From Streptomyces lavendulae subsp. lavendulae (lineage in GTDB: Bacteria > Actinomycetota > Actinomycetes > Streptomycetales > Streptomycetaceae): 64,000 nt of DNA. The DNA lies in NCBI RefSeq assembly GCF_002803845.1, contig NZ_CP024985.1:3968001-4032000 (forward strand), written 5' to 3'. Shown here one piece after another: positions 7,894 through 15,394 of the stretch. The notes below the pieces were generated by a model that was given only the letters and a program-made list of their open reading frames with translations, had not been told where the DNA came from and made no database searches. Numbering within the stretch: the stretch's first letter is position 1; every line of letters starts with the position of its first letter. A program made the translations under genes and the position numbers.

Positions 7894-8418
7894 ATGAGCG
7901 CACACCCTTCCTGGCCCCCCGCGGACCTGCTCGCGGCGCGGGAGCGCGTCTACGGCCCCTGCGGGTTCGCCTGCTCGCCGCCGGTCCCGGAGGCGGAGAG
8001 CGCCGCCTACGACGCCTGCGCGTTCACCCTGGAGGGCCTCGCCGTCCGCTTCCGGTCGGCCAGGACGACGCCGACCAGGGCCGGCCAGTTCGTCACCGTG
8101 TGGAAGAGGTCCCCGGGCGGGCCCATCGCGCCCTTCGACGTGTCGGACCCGGTCGACCTCTTCGTCGTCAGCAGCCGCGACGGCGACGGCTTCGGCCAGT
8201 TCGTCCTGCCCGTCGACGCGCTCCGCCGCCGGGGCGTCGTCTCGGTGGACGGCGCCGGGGGCAAGCGGGCCTTCCGGGTCTACCCGCCGTGGGTGACCAC
8301 CACCAGCCGGCAGGCGGAGCGTACGCAGGCCTGGCAGCTGGAGTACTTCCTGTCGCTGGACGGCGCCGTCGACACCGCCCGCGCGCGGGAGCTGTACCTC
8401 GCTCAGCCGGCCGGATAG
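7894..8418 (+). CDS. MepB family protein
   Basis: 174 residues matching the MepB family along its whole length: RTTPTRAGQFVTVWKR, IAPFDVSDPVDLFVV, FGQFVLPVDALRRRGVVS, KRAFRVYPPW and RQAERTQAWQLEYF. MepB was first named as the third gene of the staphylococcal mepRAB locus. Its biochemical role is not firmly settled, though nucleic-acid processing has been suggested. Here there is no MepA transporter or MepR repressor nearby. The gene starts divergently from flotillin and its last 16 bases overlap the convergent NfeD-like gene. Confidence 0.85.
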   Translation: MSAHPSWPPADLLAARERVYGPCGFACSPPVPEAESAAYDACAFTLEGLAVRFRSARTTPTRAGQFVTVWKRSPGGPIAPFDVSDPVDLFVVSSRDGDGFGQFVLPVDALRRRGVVSVDGAGGKRAFRVYPPWVTTTSRQAERTQAWQLEYFLSLDGAVDTARARELYLAQPAG

Positions 8419-8630
8419 GCGGCCATCACGTACACCGTGCGCGGCGGCAGGTGCTCGACGACCGTCACCAGGGTTCCGACCGTCAGCAGGCCCTCACCCG
8501 GGGCCGGATGGGCGAGGAAGTGCTCGGCCCCGCCCCGGATCCGTACGATGACCTCCCCGACCAGGCCCGGCCCGACGGTCCCCGTCACCCGCCCGGTCAT
8601 CCCCACCATGTCCGCGTCCGTCTCCCCCAT
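8403..8630 (-). CDS. NfeD-like OB-fold protein (stand-alone C-terminal domain)
   Basis: 75 residues resembling only the soluble OB-fold tail of NfeD proteins (GMTGRVTGTVGPGLVGEVIVRIRGG, then TVGTLVTVVEHLPPRTVYV). It lacks both the ClpP-like protease part and the usual transmembrane segments. NfeD tails bind flotillin-type SPFH proteins, and a flotillin gene lies 700 bases away on the same strand with mepB between. The start at 8630 has TACGCT (8637-8642, minus) exactly 6 bases upstream, so translation is probably leaderless. Overlaps the end of mepB by 16 bases. Confidence 0.65.
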   Translation of the reverse strand: MGETDADMVGMTGRVTGTVGPGLVGEVIVRIRGGAEHFLAHPAPGEGLLTVGTLVTVVEHLPPRTVYVMAAYPAG

Positions 8631-8636
8631 TCCCCG

Positions 8637-8642
8637 AGCGTA
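8637..8642 (-). promoter_or_regulatory. -10 element of a leaderless transcript
   Basis: TACGCT on the minus strand, 6 bases before the ATG at 8630. Confidence 0.55.
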
Positions 8643-8669
8643 CGCGGGGAACGTGTCCGGGGGACCGGG

Positions 8670-9590
8670 TCAGGAGTGGCCGAGGTCGGCGGACGGGAGG
8701 TCCGCCTCCGGCACCGAGCCGGTGCCCGCGGCGGGCCGCAGCGGGAACTCGTCCGTCGCCGTCGAGTCGAACACCGGCGGCGCGGGCCGCAGCGGCTTCG
8801 GCATGACGGCGGCCTCCGAATGGCCCCCGCACCCGTAGGAGAGGGAGACCAGCCGGCCGTCGGCCGGTCCGAACTCGTTCGCGCAGACGCCGAAGGCCTG
8901 GCCCAGCGAGCCGCCGATCGCGACGAGGAAGCCGCAGGAGACGCAGGACGCGGGCGCCGCCTGCGCCATCGGGGTCTTCGCGCCGAAGGACTCGTCCCAG
9001 CGGTCGGCCGCGCTGTGCAGCCCGTACCGCGAGAGCACCCGCGCCCGCCGCATGCCCAGTTCCTCGGCGACGGCCGTGATGGAGCCGCGTGCGGGGGCGA
9101 CCACCCGGTCGGTGACGTCGGCGTCCTCGGCCTCGACCAGTTCGGCCATCTCGGTGGAGACCACCGCGTTCGGCGGCGGGGCGTCCTCGCCGGAGTAGCC
9201 CGGCTCCAGCCGCAGGTCGTCCGCGTCCGTCGGGAGCAGGTCGCCGGGGCCCATGTCCCCCGGCCGCAGCCGCTCGCTCCAGGGCACCCACTCGGGTGCC
9301 TGAAGGGCGTCCTCGCCCGGCAGCAGCACCGTTTCGTTGAGGGTGACGTTCTTCGCGCGGGAGGCGCGGGTCACGGTGACGGCCCAGCGCCAGCCGCGGT
9401 AGCCCGGTTCCTTGCACTCGAAGAAGTGTGTGACGACCCGGTCACCCTCCGCTACCGCGGAGACGTGCTCGCCCACCACGCCGGGGAACGCGGCCTCCTC
9501 GGCCGCCGCCCGGGCGAGTTCCACCGCCTCGACGCACAGGCGGTCGGGGGTACGCGGGGTACGGCTTCGCGTCGTCGTCGCAGCACTCAC
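8670..9590 (-). CDS. DUF3027 family protein
   Basis: 306 residues with the DUF3027 core: LCVEAVELARAAAEEAAFPGVVGEH near the N terminus, then HFFECKEPGYRGWRWAVTV and PEWVPWSERLRPGDMGPGDLLP. The C-terminal half has a Cys-x-x-Cys (ASCVSCGF) and a further Cys-rich stretch (FGVCANEFGP, YGCGGHSEA) that could bind a metal. The GTG start has GGAGAG 10 bases upstream. The family is largely actinobacterial and of unknown function; this neighbourhood (MFS exporter, DUF2771, mqn genes, cold-shock protein) is characteristic of it in Streptomyces. Confidence 0.85.
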   Translation of the reverse strand: MSAATTTRSRTPRTPDRLCVEAVELARAAAEEAAFPGVVGEHVSAVAEGDRVVTHFFECKEPGYRGWRWAVTVTRASRAKNVTLNETVLLPGEDALQAPEWVPWSERLRPGDMGPGDLLPTDADDLRLEPGYSGEDAPPPNAVVSTEMAELVEAEDADVTDRVVAPARGSITAVAEELGMRRARVLSRYGLHSAADRWDESFGAKTPMAQAAPASCVSCGFLVAIGGSLGQAFGVCANEFGPADGRLVSLSYGCGGHSEAAVMPKPLRPAPPVFDSTATDEFPLRPAAGTGSVPEADLPSADLGHS

Positions 9591-9615
9591 AGGTCTCGTT
9601 CTCTCCTACGCCGTC

Positions 9616-9810
9616 TCACGAGTGCGCCGTCCGTACTGTCGTCCACAACGACCCGTCGGTCTCGTCCGTACGTAGCGCGGGCGGAGCGGACCAGAGGGCC
9701 GCGTCGACGTCCGCGCCCGATCGGCCTCGGGCGCACCCCACTGCGATCCATTCTGCGGGATCGCGAAGAGGCGCGCGGCCAAGAGCAACCGCCGGTGGCG
9801 CGCTACGCAC
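9616..9810 (-). CDS. Candidate small protein (64 aa) upstream of the DUF3027 gene
   Basis: A 65-codon frame starting at GTG 9810 and preceded by a very strong GGAGGAGG. It ends 25 bases before the DUF3027 start, which has its own ribosome site, so the arrangement looks like a small two-gene operon. Against it: third-position G+C is only about 70 percent by eye, well below the neighbours, and I recognise no family. The product has several Trp residues and an acidic/polar C terminus with no membrane segment. If not real, this 333-base gap (9591-9923) holds only divergent promoters. Confidence 0.33.
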   Translation of the reverse strand: MRSAPPAVALGRAPLRDPAEWIAVGCARGRSGADVDAALWSAPPALRTDETDGSLWTTVRTAHS

Positions 9811-9911
9811 GCTACCTCCTCCGAAGCCTTCGGCCCACATGCGAGGTCCGATTCGCGGACAACGCGGTGGACCGCGACGCGCCGGGGCGGGTCCGGGAGG
9901 GGCCGGTGGGG

Positions 9912-9917
9912 CACTAT
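9912..9917 (+). promoter_or_regulatory. -10-like hexamer before the MFS gene
   Basis: CACTAT ends 6 bases before GTG 9924, suggesting a leaderless transcript. No ribosome site is present. Confidence 0.45.
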
Positions 9918-9923
9918 GGCCAC

Positions 9924-11288
9924 GTGGCACCCGTACGGTCGTCCGTCGACGGCTCGGGACCGGCCAGACGGGCCGGCCGGGCCGTCGGGCGCGCCCTGCA
10001 CCTCCCCATCACCGGTACGGCGCGCGGGATCCGGCGGGCCACGCACGCCCACGGGGCGGGCGAATCGGGCCTCGGCCGGCTGATCGAACTGCACGCCATC
10101 AACAGCGCCGGCGATGTGATGATCACCGTCGCGCTGGCCTCAACGGTGTTCTTCTCCGTTCCCACGGACGAGGCGCGCGGCCGGGTGGCCCTGTACCTGG
10201 CCATCACCATGGCGCCGTTCACCCTGCTGGCCCCCGTGATCGGACCGCTGCTGGACCGGCTGCCGCACGGGCGGCGGGCGGCGATGGCGTGCGCGATGCT
10301 GGCGCGGGCCCTGCTGGCGGTGACGATGTCGGGCGCGGTGGCCACGGGCGGCCTGGAGCTGTACCCGGCGGCGCTGGGGGTGCTCGTCGCCTCGAAGGCG
10401 TACGGGGTCGTGCGCAGCGCCGTGGTGCCGCGGCTGCTCCCGCCGGCGTTCTCACTCGTCAAGGCGAACTCCCGGGTCACGCTCGCGGGCCTGCTCGCGA
10501 CGGGCGCCGCCGCGCCGGTGGCGGCCGGGCTGCACGCGATCGGGCCGCCGTGGCCGCTGTACGGGGCCTGCGCGATCTTCGTGTGGGGGACGTTCGCGGC
10601 GTTCCAGCTGCCGCACAAGGTGGACGATGCGAAGGGGGAGCGGCGGGCGCGGCTGTCCACCCACGAGCCGCACTCGAAGCGTCCGGGGCTGCGGACGGTC
10701 AGCCGGCCGGTGCTGTGCGGGCTGCTGGCGAACGCGGCGATGCGCGCCCTGTCGGGGTTCCTGATCTTCTTCCTGGCGTTCCTGCTGCGCGAGCAGCCCC
10801 TGGCGGGGCAGAGCGCGGCGGTGTCGCTCGGGATCGTCGGCGTGTCGGCGGGAGTGGGCAACGCGGCGGGGACGGCCGTGGGCTCGTGGCTGCGGGACCG
10901 GGCCCCGGAGGCGATCATCGCGGCGGTGCTGGCGGTGACGCTCGCGGTGGCGGTGCTGGCGGCGGTGCTGTTCAGCGGGCTGCTGATGGCGGTGCTGGCC
11001 GGGACGGCGGGGTTCTGCCAGGCGCTGGCGAAACTGTCGCTGGACGCGATGATCCAGCGGGACGTGCCGGAGGCGGTGCGGACGTCGGCGTTCGCCCGGT
11101 CGGAGACGGCGCTGCAGATGGCGTGGGTGGTGGGGGGCGGGATCGGGATCGTGCTGCCGCTGAACGGGGTACTGGGGATGGCGGTCGCCGCGACGATGGT
11201 GGCCGCGGGCACCGTCATGGCCTTCCGCGGCCTCCTGGCCACCCCACGCCCCCACCGCCCGGGCTCCCCCCGCCCCCGCGTGGCCTGA
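9924..11288 (+). CDS. MFS transporter
   Basis: 454 residues with about 12 hydrophobic helices of the major facilitator superfamily, preceded by an 80-residue hydrophilic, Arg-rich N terminus. The conserved cytoplasmic loop between helices 2 and 3 reads IGPLLDRLPHGRRAAM. The start at GTG 9924 is chosen from the -10 spacing and because the protein-like sequence begins there; the open frame extends much further upstream without meaning. Substrate unknown. It is conserved next to DUF3027 and DUF2771 in Streptomyces, so a housekeeping export role is more likely than drug resistance. Confidence 0.82.
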   Translation: MAPVRSSVDGSGPARRAGRAVGRALHLPITGTARGIRRATHAHGAGESGLGRLIELHAINSAGDVMITVALASTVFFSVPTDEARGRVALYLAITMAPFTLLAPVIGPLLDRLPHGRRAAMACAMLARALLAVTMSGAVATGGLELYPAALGVLVASKAYGVVRSAVVPRLLPPAFSLVKANSRVTLAGLLATGAAAPVAAGLHAIGPPWPLYGACAIFVWGTFAAFQLPHKVDDAKGERRARLSTHEPHSKRPGLRTVSRPVLCGLLANAAMRALSGFLIFFLAFLLREQPLAGQSAAVSLGIVGVSAGVGNAAGTAVGSWLRDRAPEAIIAAVLAVTLAVAVLAAVLFSGLLMAVLAGTAGFCQALAKLSLDAMIQRDVPEAVRTSAFARSETALQMAWVVGGGIGIVLPLNGVLGMAVAATMVAAGTVMAFRGLLATPRPHRPGSPRPRVA

Positions 11289-11308
11289 CGGCCCCCTGCG
11301 GACCGGTG

Positions 11309-11329
11309 CCGCCGGCGCGAGGCCGGCGG
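11309..11329 (+). terminator. Weak hairpin after the MFS gene
   Basis: 8-base-pair stem (11309-11316 with 11322-11329) and a 5-base loop, 20 bases after the stop codon. Confidence 0.35.
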
Positions 11330-11424
11330 GCGGGGCGCCGCCGCGTGGGTGGTCCCGGGGGGTCCGGGGAGGGCCGTGGCGTGGCCGAAGACCCCCCGTG
11401 CGGCGGCGCGGGCCGGTGGCCCGA

Positions 11425-11430
11425 TAGCCT
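11425..11430 (+). promoter_or_regulatory. -10 element of a leaderless transcript
   Basis: TAGCCT, 7 bases before ATG 11438. No ribosome site lies between. Confidence 0.6.
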
Positions 11431-11437
11431 TCGGCTC

Positions 11438-11926
11438 ATGACCGCACCGCTTTTCCCGGGTAGGGCCCGCCGCAGCGTCGCGGCCCTCGGAGCCGTCTCT
11501 GCCGGCCTCCTCCTCCTGTCCGCCTGCGACAAGCCGACGCCGCTCGCGACGGTGACCGTCGGCAGCTCGTCGGTGTCCGCCGAGTCCGACTGCCGCGGCG
11601 ACGGCAAGGAGCTCTCCATGGACAGGGTCCAGGAGTGCCTCACCGGCCTCAAGAACGCGAAGACCGTCGAGTACGGCCGCGGCGACACGCTGCGCCTGGG
11701 CGTCGAGCCCGCCGTCGTCGAGGACGGCAAGAAGTGGCAGGCGGTCCTCGACGGACAGCCGATCACCGAGCCCTCCAGCAACACCTACCGCAGCTTCCAG
11801 GGCGCCGACGTCTTCGCGACCGGCGGCCAGGGCGAGGCCCCGGCTTCGAAGATGCTCGGTCTCGTCCAGGTCGGCGAGGACGGCAAGCCGCTCGCCGTCT
11901 GGTCCTTCAAGCTCAAGCTGAAGTAA
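11438..11926 (+). CDS. DUF2771 lipoprotein
   Basis: 162 residues. An Arg-rich start, a hydrophobic segment and the lipobox LLSAC (Cys near residue 30) mark a lipoprotein. The mature part matches the DUF2771 family common in actinobacteria, with two further Cys (ESDC and VQEC) that could pair outside the cell. Function unknown. The stop is 13 bases before mqnB, so it may be transcribed with the futalosine genes, although no link to menaquinone synthesis is known to me. Confidence 0.8.
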   Translation: MTAPLFPGRARRSVAALGAVSAGLLLLSACDKPTPLATVTVGSSSVSAESDCRGDGKELSMDRVQECLTGLKNAKTVEYGRGDTLRLGVEPAVVEDGKKWQAVLDGQPITEPSSNTYRSFQGADVFATGGQGEAPASKMLGLVQVGEDGKPLAVWSFKLKLK

Positions 11927-11939
11927 GCCGGGCACCGTC

Positions 11940-12665
11940 GTGCGCGCGCTCGTCGTGACCGCGGTGGCCGCGGAGGCCGACTCCGTGGCCACCGGTCTGA
12001 CCCCTCATCCGGACCCGGTCACGCCCGAGCCGCGCACGCTGCGCGGCGGGTACCTCGTCACCCGCCGTGACCTGCCCGGCGGCGCCGTCGACGTGCTCGT
12101 CGGCGGTGTCGGCCCGGCCGCGGCCGCGGCCGCCACGGCCACCGCGCTCGCGCTGGCCGACTACTCCCTCGTGATCTCCGCCGGCATCGGCGGCGGGTTC
12201 GTGCCCGCCGCCCCGCTCGGCTCCCTCGTGGTCGCCGACGCGATCGTCGCCGCCGACCTGGGAGCCGGCACCCCCGACGGTTTCGTCCCCGTCGACGCGC
12301 TCGGCTTCGGCCGGAGCGTGCACCTGCCGCCCGCGGAGCTCGCCGCCCGGTGCGCCGAGGCCACCGGGGCGCTGCTCGCCCCCGTGCTGACCGTGTCCAC
12401 CGTCACCGGCAGCGCCTCCCGCGCCGCCGAGCTGGCGGCCCGCCACCCGCTGGCCGGGGCCGAGGCCATGGAGGGGTTCGGGGTGGCGGAGGCAGCTGCC
12501 GCGTACGGGCTGCCCGTGCTGGAGGTCCGTGCCGTGTCCAACGCCGTCGGGCCGCGCGACCGGGACGCCTGGCGGATCGGGGACGCGCTGGGCGCGCTCG
12601 CCGCCGGGTTCCGCGCGATGGGCCCCGTACTCGTCTCCTGGGGAGAACGCCATGAGCACCGTTGA
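11940..12665 (+). CDS. mqnB: Futalosine hydrolase
   Basis: 241 residues of the nucleoside phosphorylase/hydrolase fold. VLVGGVGPAAAAAATA and VISAGIGGGF form the ribose/base pocket, and AEAMEGFGVAEAA carries the Met-Glu that contacts ribose. AVSNAVGPRDRDAW closes the site. MqnB removes hypoxanthine from futalosine to give dehypoxanthine-futalosine in the alternative menaquinone pathway used by Streptomyces. It overlaps mqnD by 14 bases, indicating translational coupling, and the two enzymes act in the same pathway with MqnC acting between them. Confidence 0.92.
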   Translation: MRALVVTAVAAEADSVATGLTPHPDPVTPEPRTLRGGYLVTRRDLPGGAVDVLVGGVGPAAAAAATATALALADYSLVISAGIGGGFVPAAPLGSLVVADAIVAADLGAGTPDGFVPVDALGFGRSVHLPPAELAARCAEATGALLAPVLTVSTVTGSASRAAELAARHPLAGAEAMEGFGVAEAAAAYGLPVLEVRAVSNAVGPRDRDAWRIGDALGALAAGFRAMGPVLVSWGERHEHR

Positions 12666-13503
12666 GCCGATCGGGATCGCCTACTCGCCCTGCCCGAACG
12701 ACACCTTCGTCTTCGACGCGTGGACGCACGGCCGGGTCCCGGGCGCACCCGCCCTCGACGTGACCTTCGCCGACATCGACGTCACCAACGGCATGGCCGA
12801 GCGCGGCGAGCTGGACGTGCTGAAGGTGTCCTACGCGGTGCTCCCGTGGGTGCTGGAGGAGTACGCGCTGCTGCCCTGCGGCGGCGCCCTGGGGCGTGGC
12901 TGCGGTCCGCTGGTGCTGACCCGCGAGCCGGGCCTGGACCTGGGCGGGAAGACCGTCGCGGTACCGAGCGAGCGCTCGACGGCGTACCTGCTGTTCCGGC
13001 TGTGGGCGGCGGACGTGCTGCCGGCCGGGGTCGGCGAGGTGGTCGTGCTGCCGTTCCACGAGATCATGCCGGCGGTGCGCGACGGGCGGGTGGACGCGGG
13101 GCTGGTCATCCACGAGGCCCGGTTCACCTATCAGGACTACGGGCTGCACTGCCTGGCCGACATGGGCGAGCACTGGGAGTCCACGACCGGCCTGCCGATC
13201 CCGCTCGGCGCGATCATCGCCAAGCGCTCCCTGGGCGCCGGGACGCTGCGGGCGCTGGCCGAGTCGGCGCGGGCGTCGGTGCGGATGGCCTGGGAGGACC
13301 CGGAGGCGTCGCGGCCGTACGTCCGCGCGCACGCGCAGGAGCTGGACCCGGCGGTCGCCGACCAGCACATCGGGCTGTACGTCAACGAGTTCACCGCCGA
13401 CCTGGGCGAAGCCGGGTACGCGGCGGTCCGCGGGCTGCTCACCAGGGCCGCCGCCGAGGGGCTGGTTCCGGCCATCGGCCCGGACGCGCTGCGCTTCCCG
13501 TAG
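12652..13503 (+). CDS. mqnD: 1,4-dihydroxy-6-naphthoate synthase
   Basis: 283 residues of the MqnA/MqnD periplasmic-binding-protein fold. The N-terminal IAYSPCPNDTFVFDAW is the MqnD hallmark, followed by DVLKVSYAVLPWVLEEYALLPCGGALG and VIHEARFTYQDYGL with the conserved His. MqnD converts cyclic dehypoxanthine-futalosine to 1,4-dihydroxy-6-naphthoate. ATG 12652 is preceded by GGGGAGA and lies inside the end of mqnB. A strong terminator follows. Confidence 0.95.
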   Translation: MSTVEPIGIAYSPCPNDTFVFDAWTHGRVPGAPALDVTFADIDVTNGMAERGELDVLKVSYAVLPWVLEEYALLPCGGALGRGCGPLVLTREPGLDLGGKTVAVPSERSTAYLLFRLWAADVLPAGVGEVVVLPFHEIMPAVRDGRVDAGLVIHEARFTYQDYGLHCLADMGEHWESTTGLPIPLGAIIAKRSLGAGTLRALAESARASVRMAWEDPEASRPYVRAHAQELDPAVADQHIGLYVNEFTADLGEAGYAAVRGLLTRAAAEGLVPAIGPDALRFP

Positions 13504-13530
13504 CGCTGCGGCACCTCCGGCCCCGGACGC

Positions 13531-13570
13531 GCGCGTGCCCCGCGGCTCCGGGGAGCGGCGGGGCACGTGC
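13531..13570. terminator. Bidirectional terminator between mqnD and the cold-shock gene
   Basis: A 13-base-pair stem with one G-U pair (13531-13543 with 13558-13570). The 14-base loop contains a smaller CTCC/GGAG stem. Confidence 0.75.
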
Positions 13571-13583
13571 GGACGCGACCGGA

Positions 13584-13967
13584 TCAGACGTCGAGCTGGT
13601 CGGCCACCGCGCGCAGCAGGCCGGCGATCTTCGTGCCGTGCACCTTGTCGGGGTAGCGGCCCCGCTCCAGCATCGGGGTGATGTTCTCCAGCAGGGTCGT
13701 GAGGTCCTGCACGATCGAGGCGAGCTCGTCGGGCTTGCGGCGCTGGGCGGCCGCGACCGACGGCGCCGGGTCCAGGACCGTCACCGAAAGTGCCTGGTCA
13801 CCGCGCTGTCCTGCGACGACGCCGAACTCGACGCGCTGCCCGGGCTTGAGGGCGTCGACCCCGTCGGGAAGCACCGACGAGTGGACGAAGACATCTCCGC
13901 CGTCGTCGCGGGAGAGAAAGCCGAAGCCCTTCTCGCTGTTGAACCACTTGACCTTGCCGGTAGGCAC
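13584..13967 (-). CDS. Cold-shock domain protein with C-terminal extension
   Basis: 127 residues. Residues 1-65 form a cold-shock domain with both RNA-binding motifs (KGFGFLSR and VFVHSS). About 60 extra residues follow, mostly helical and basic/acidic (RRKPDELASIVQDLTTLLENITPMLERGRYP), found in the long actinobacterial Csp type often called CspB. It would bind single-stranded RNA or DNA. GTG 13967 is preceded by AGAGGA 6 bases upstream. The role of the extension is unknown; it may mediate dimerisation. Confidence 0.9.
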   Translation of the reverse strand: MPTGKVKWFNSEKGFGFLSRDDGGDVFVHSSVLPDGVDALKPGQRVEFGVVAGQRGDQALSVTVLDPAPSVAAAQRRKPDELASIVQDLTTLLENITPMLERGRYPDKVHGTKIAGLLRAVADQLDV

Positions 13968-14132
13968 GTCCGTCCTCTGTCCTTGTACTCGTCGGGTCCG
14001 GTGGGCCGGGATGAGCGGCTCCGGATAGCAGTGCAGCGGGTCCTTCGACCCGCCCCCTCCAGGCTAGTGGTCCGGAAACGGGTGACAAGACGTTCCCCGG
14101 TCCTTCCCGCTTCACGGCTTCGGCCAGGGAAC

Positions 14133-14138
14133 TACCCT
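14133..14138 (+). promoter_or_regulatory. -10 element of a leaderless transcript
   Basis: TACCCT, 6 bases before GTG 14145. A TTCACG at 14111-14116 could be the -35 with a 16-base spacer. Confidence 0.6.
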
Positions 14139-14144
14139 GGTGGG

Positions 14145-14399
14145 GTGACTGTTACTCCTCATCCCGACGACGCGCGGCCCGGCGACGGGCTCGTCAAGGC
14201 CGGCGGCATCGTGTTCGCCCTCGGCGCCGTGGCGACCCTCGTGACGATGGCCCCGCTGTTCCTCGGCACCGATCCGTTCCCGTCGTACGCGTGGGCGGTG
14301 TGCATGCTCATGGGCGTCGGGTTCGCCATCTCCGCGGCGGGCGTGCTGCGTTCCGCCGCCGCGCAGCGCAAGGCGGCCCGGGCGTCCCAGGCCGCCTGA
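14145..14399 (+). CDS. Small two-helix membrane protein
   Basis: 84 residues with an acidic N terminus (VTVTPHPDDARPGDG), two hydrophobic helices (IVFALGAVATLVTMAPLFLG and WAVCMLMGVGFAISAAGVL) separated by a short polar loop, and a basic Ala/Gln/Lys-rich tail. No domain is recognised. The start is fixed by the leaderless -10 spacing. Divergent from the cold-shock gene and convergent with the HAD hydrolase. Confidence 0.7.
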   Translation: MTVTPHPDDARPGDGLVKAGGIVFALGAVATLVTMAPLFLGTDPFPSYAWAVCMLMGVGFAISAAGVLRSAAAQRKAARASQAA

Positions 14400-14416
14400 C
14401 GGCGCGCGTACGGTGC

Positions 14417-15067
14417 TCAGACCTCGCGGGTGGCGACGTACTCGGCGAGCCACTGCGGCAGCGCGGTGAGGTCCGGCAGGACCACGTCGGCGCCGGCGGC
14501 GCGCAGTTCGTCCTCGGGACAGGGGCCCGTGGGAACCGCCACTGAGAGCGCTCCCGCGGTGCGGGCGCCGCGGACGTCGCCGACGTGGTCGCCCACGTAG
14601 ATCTGGGCTCCGTGCTCGCGCAGGGCGCCCGCCTTGGCCTCGGCCCACAGCCAGCCGATGACGGCGTCGGGTTCGATGCCGAGGTGCTCCAGGTGGTGGA
14701 CGGCGTTGGGCGTGTTCTTGGCGGTGACGACGATCGCGCGGCCGCCGAGGGCCTGGACGGCCTTGATCGCCTCGCGGGCGCCGGGCATGGCCGGGGTCGG
14801 CTCGATGGCGTGCGCGGGGTACATCTCCCGGTAGCGGTCCGTCATCTCCGGGATCTCCTCGGGCGTGAACCAGTACGCGAGTTCCTCCTCCAGCGGGGGG
14901 CCGAGACGGGTGATCGCCTGGTCGGCGTCGATGAACCTGCCCGTGGCGGCCGAAAGGGCCTGGTAGGCGGCCCTGATGCCGGGGCGGGAGTCGATGAGCG
15001 TCATGTCGAGGTCGAAACCGACCGTCAGCTGCGCGGGGACCGTGGGCTCTGGGGGGGTGGAAGTCAT
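14417..15067 (-). CDS. HAD-superfamily hydrolase (phosphoglycolate phosphatase-like)
   Basis: 216 residues with all HAD motifs: DLDMTL (nucleophile Asp, motif I), VVTAKNT (motif II), a Lys-Ala region and VGDHVGDVRGARTAG (motif IV acidic residues). The helical cap after motif I places it with subclass I phosphatases such as phosphoglycolate phosphatase. ATG 15067 is chosen; an ATG three codons upstream is possible. CAAAAT lies just upstream at leaderless spacing. Substrate unknown. Confidence 0.85.
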   Translation of the reverse strand: MTSTPPEPTVPAQLTVGFDLDMTLIDSRPGIRAAYQALSAATGRFIDADQAITRLGPPLEEELAYWFTPEEIPEMTDRYREMYPAHAIEPTPAMPGAREAIKAVQALGGRAIVVTAKNTPNAVHHLEHLGIEPDAVIGWLWAEAKAGALREHGAQIYVGDHVGDVRGARTAGALSVAVPTGPCPEDELRAAGADVVLPDLTALPQWLAEYVATREV

Positions 15068-15330
15068 GGTTCCCATTTTGCAGAGGCCCGGCAAAGTCGA
15101 GGGAAAGTACACCGAGTCGCCTCCTGCCGCGCGCTGAAATTTAGCGAAATGTCAGCTCGCCCCCCTGGTGAATCCTCCAGGCAGTCTCCAACGACACTTA
15201 AATCGGCATGTCCGGGCGTGGCCACCCGGCCCGTCCGGAAGGCCCCGGCGGGGCTGCCCGAACGGTCGGGAACGGGCCACCCGGACAGCCCGGATGGCCC
15301 GAACGGCCCGGAGGGGCTTCCCGCCTGGGT

Positions 15331-15372
15331 GTCGTCGAAGTGGCGCCGCGGGCCAGGCGCCACTTCGACGAC
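15331..15372. terminator. Strong hairpin terminator
   Basis: Perfect 17-base-pair stem (15331-15347 with 15356-15372) and an 8-base loop, 20 bases beyond the stop of the minus-strand membrane protein at 15392. The rest of the 323-base gap (15068-15391) contains a comparatively AT-rich stretch at about 15130-15210, presumably the HAD gene promoter. Confidence 0.8.
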
Positions 15373-15394
15373 AGGGCCTAGACGACAGGGCCTA
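15367..15394. repeat. 14-base tandem duplication at a stop codon
   Basis: GACGACAGGGCCTA occurs twice in tandem (15367-15380 and 15381-15394). The second copy contains the stop codon of the membrane protein gene and the first copy runs into the terminator stem. Confidence 0.85.

Noticed and set aside
9616..10094. Longer minus-strand frame across 9616-10094 upstream of DUF3027
   Set aside because: Its upstream half overlaps the MFS gene start on the other strand; only the part from GTG 9810 has a ribosome site, and that is reported separately at low confidence.
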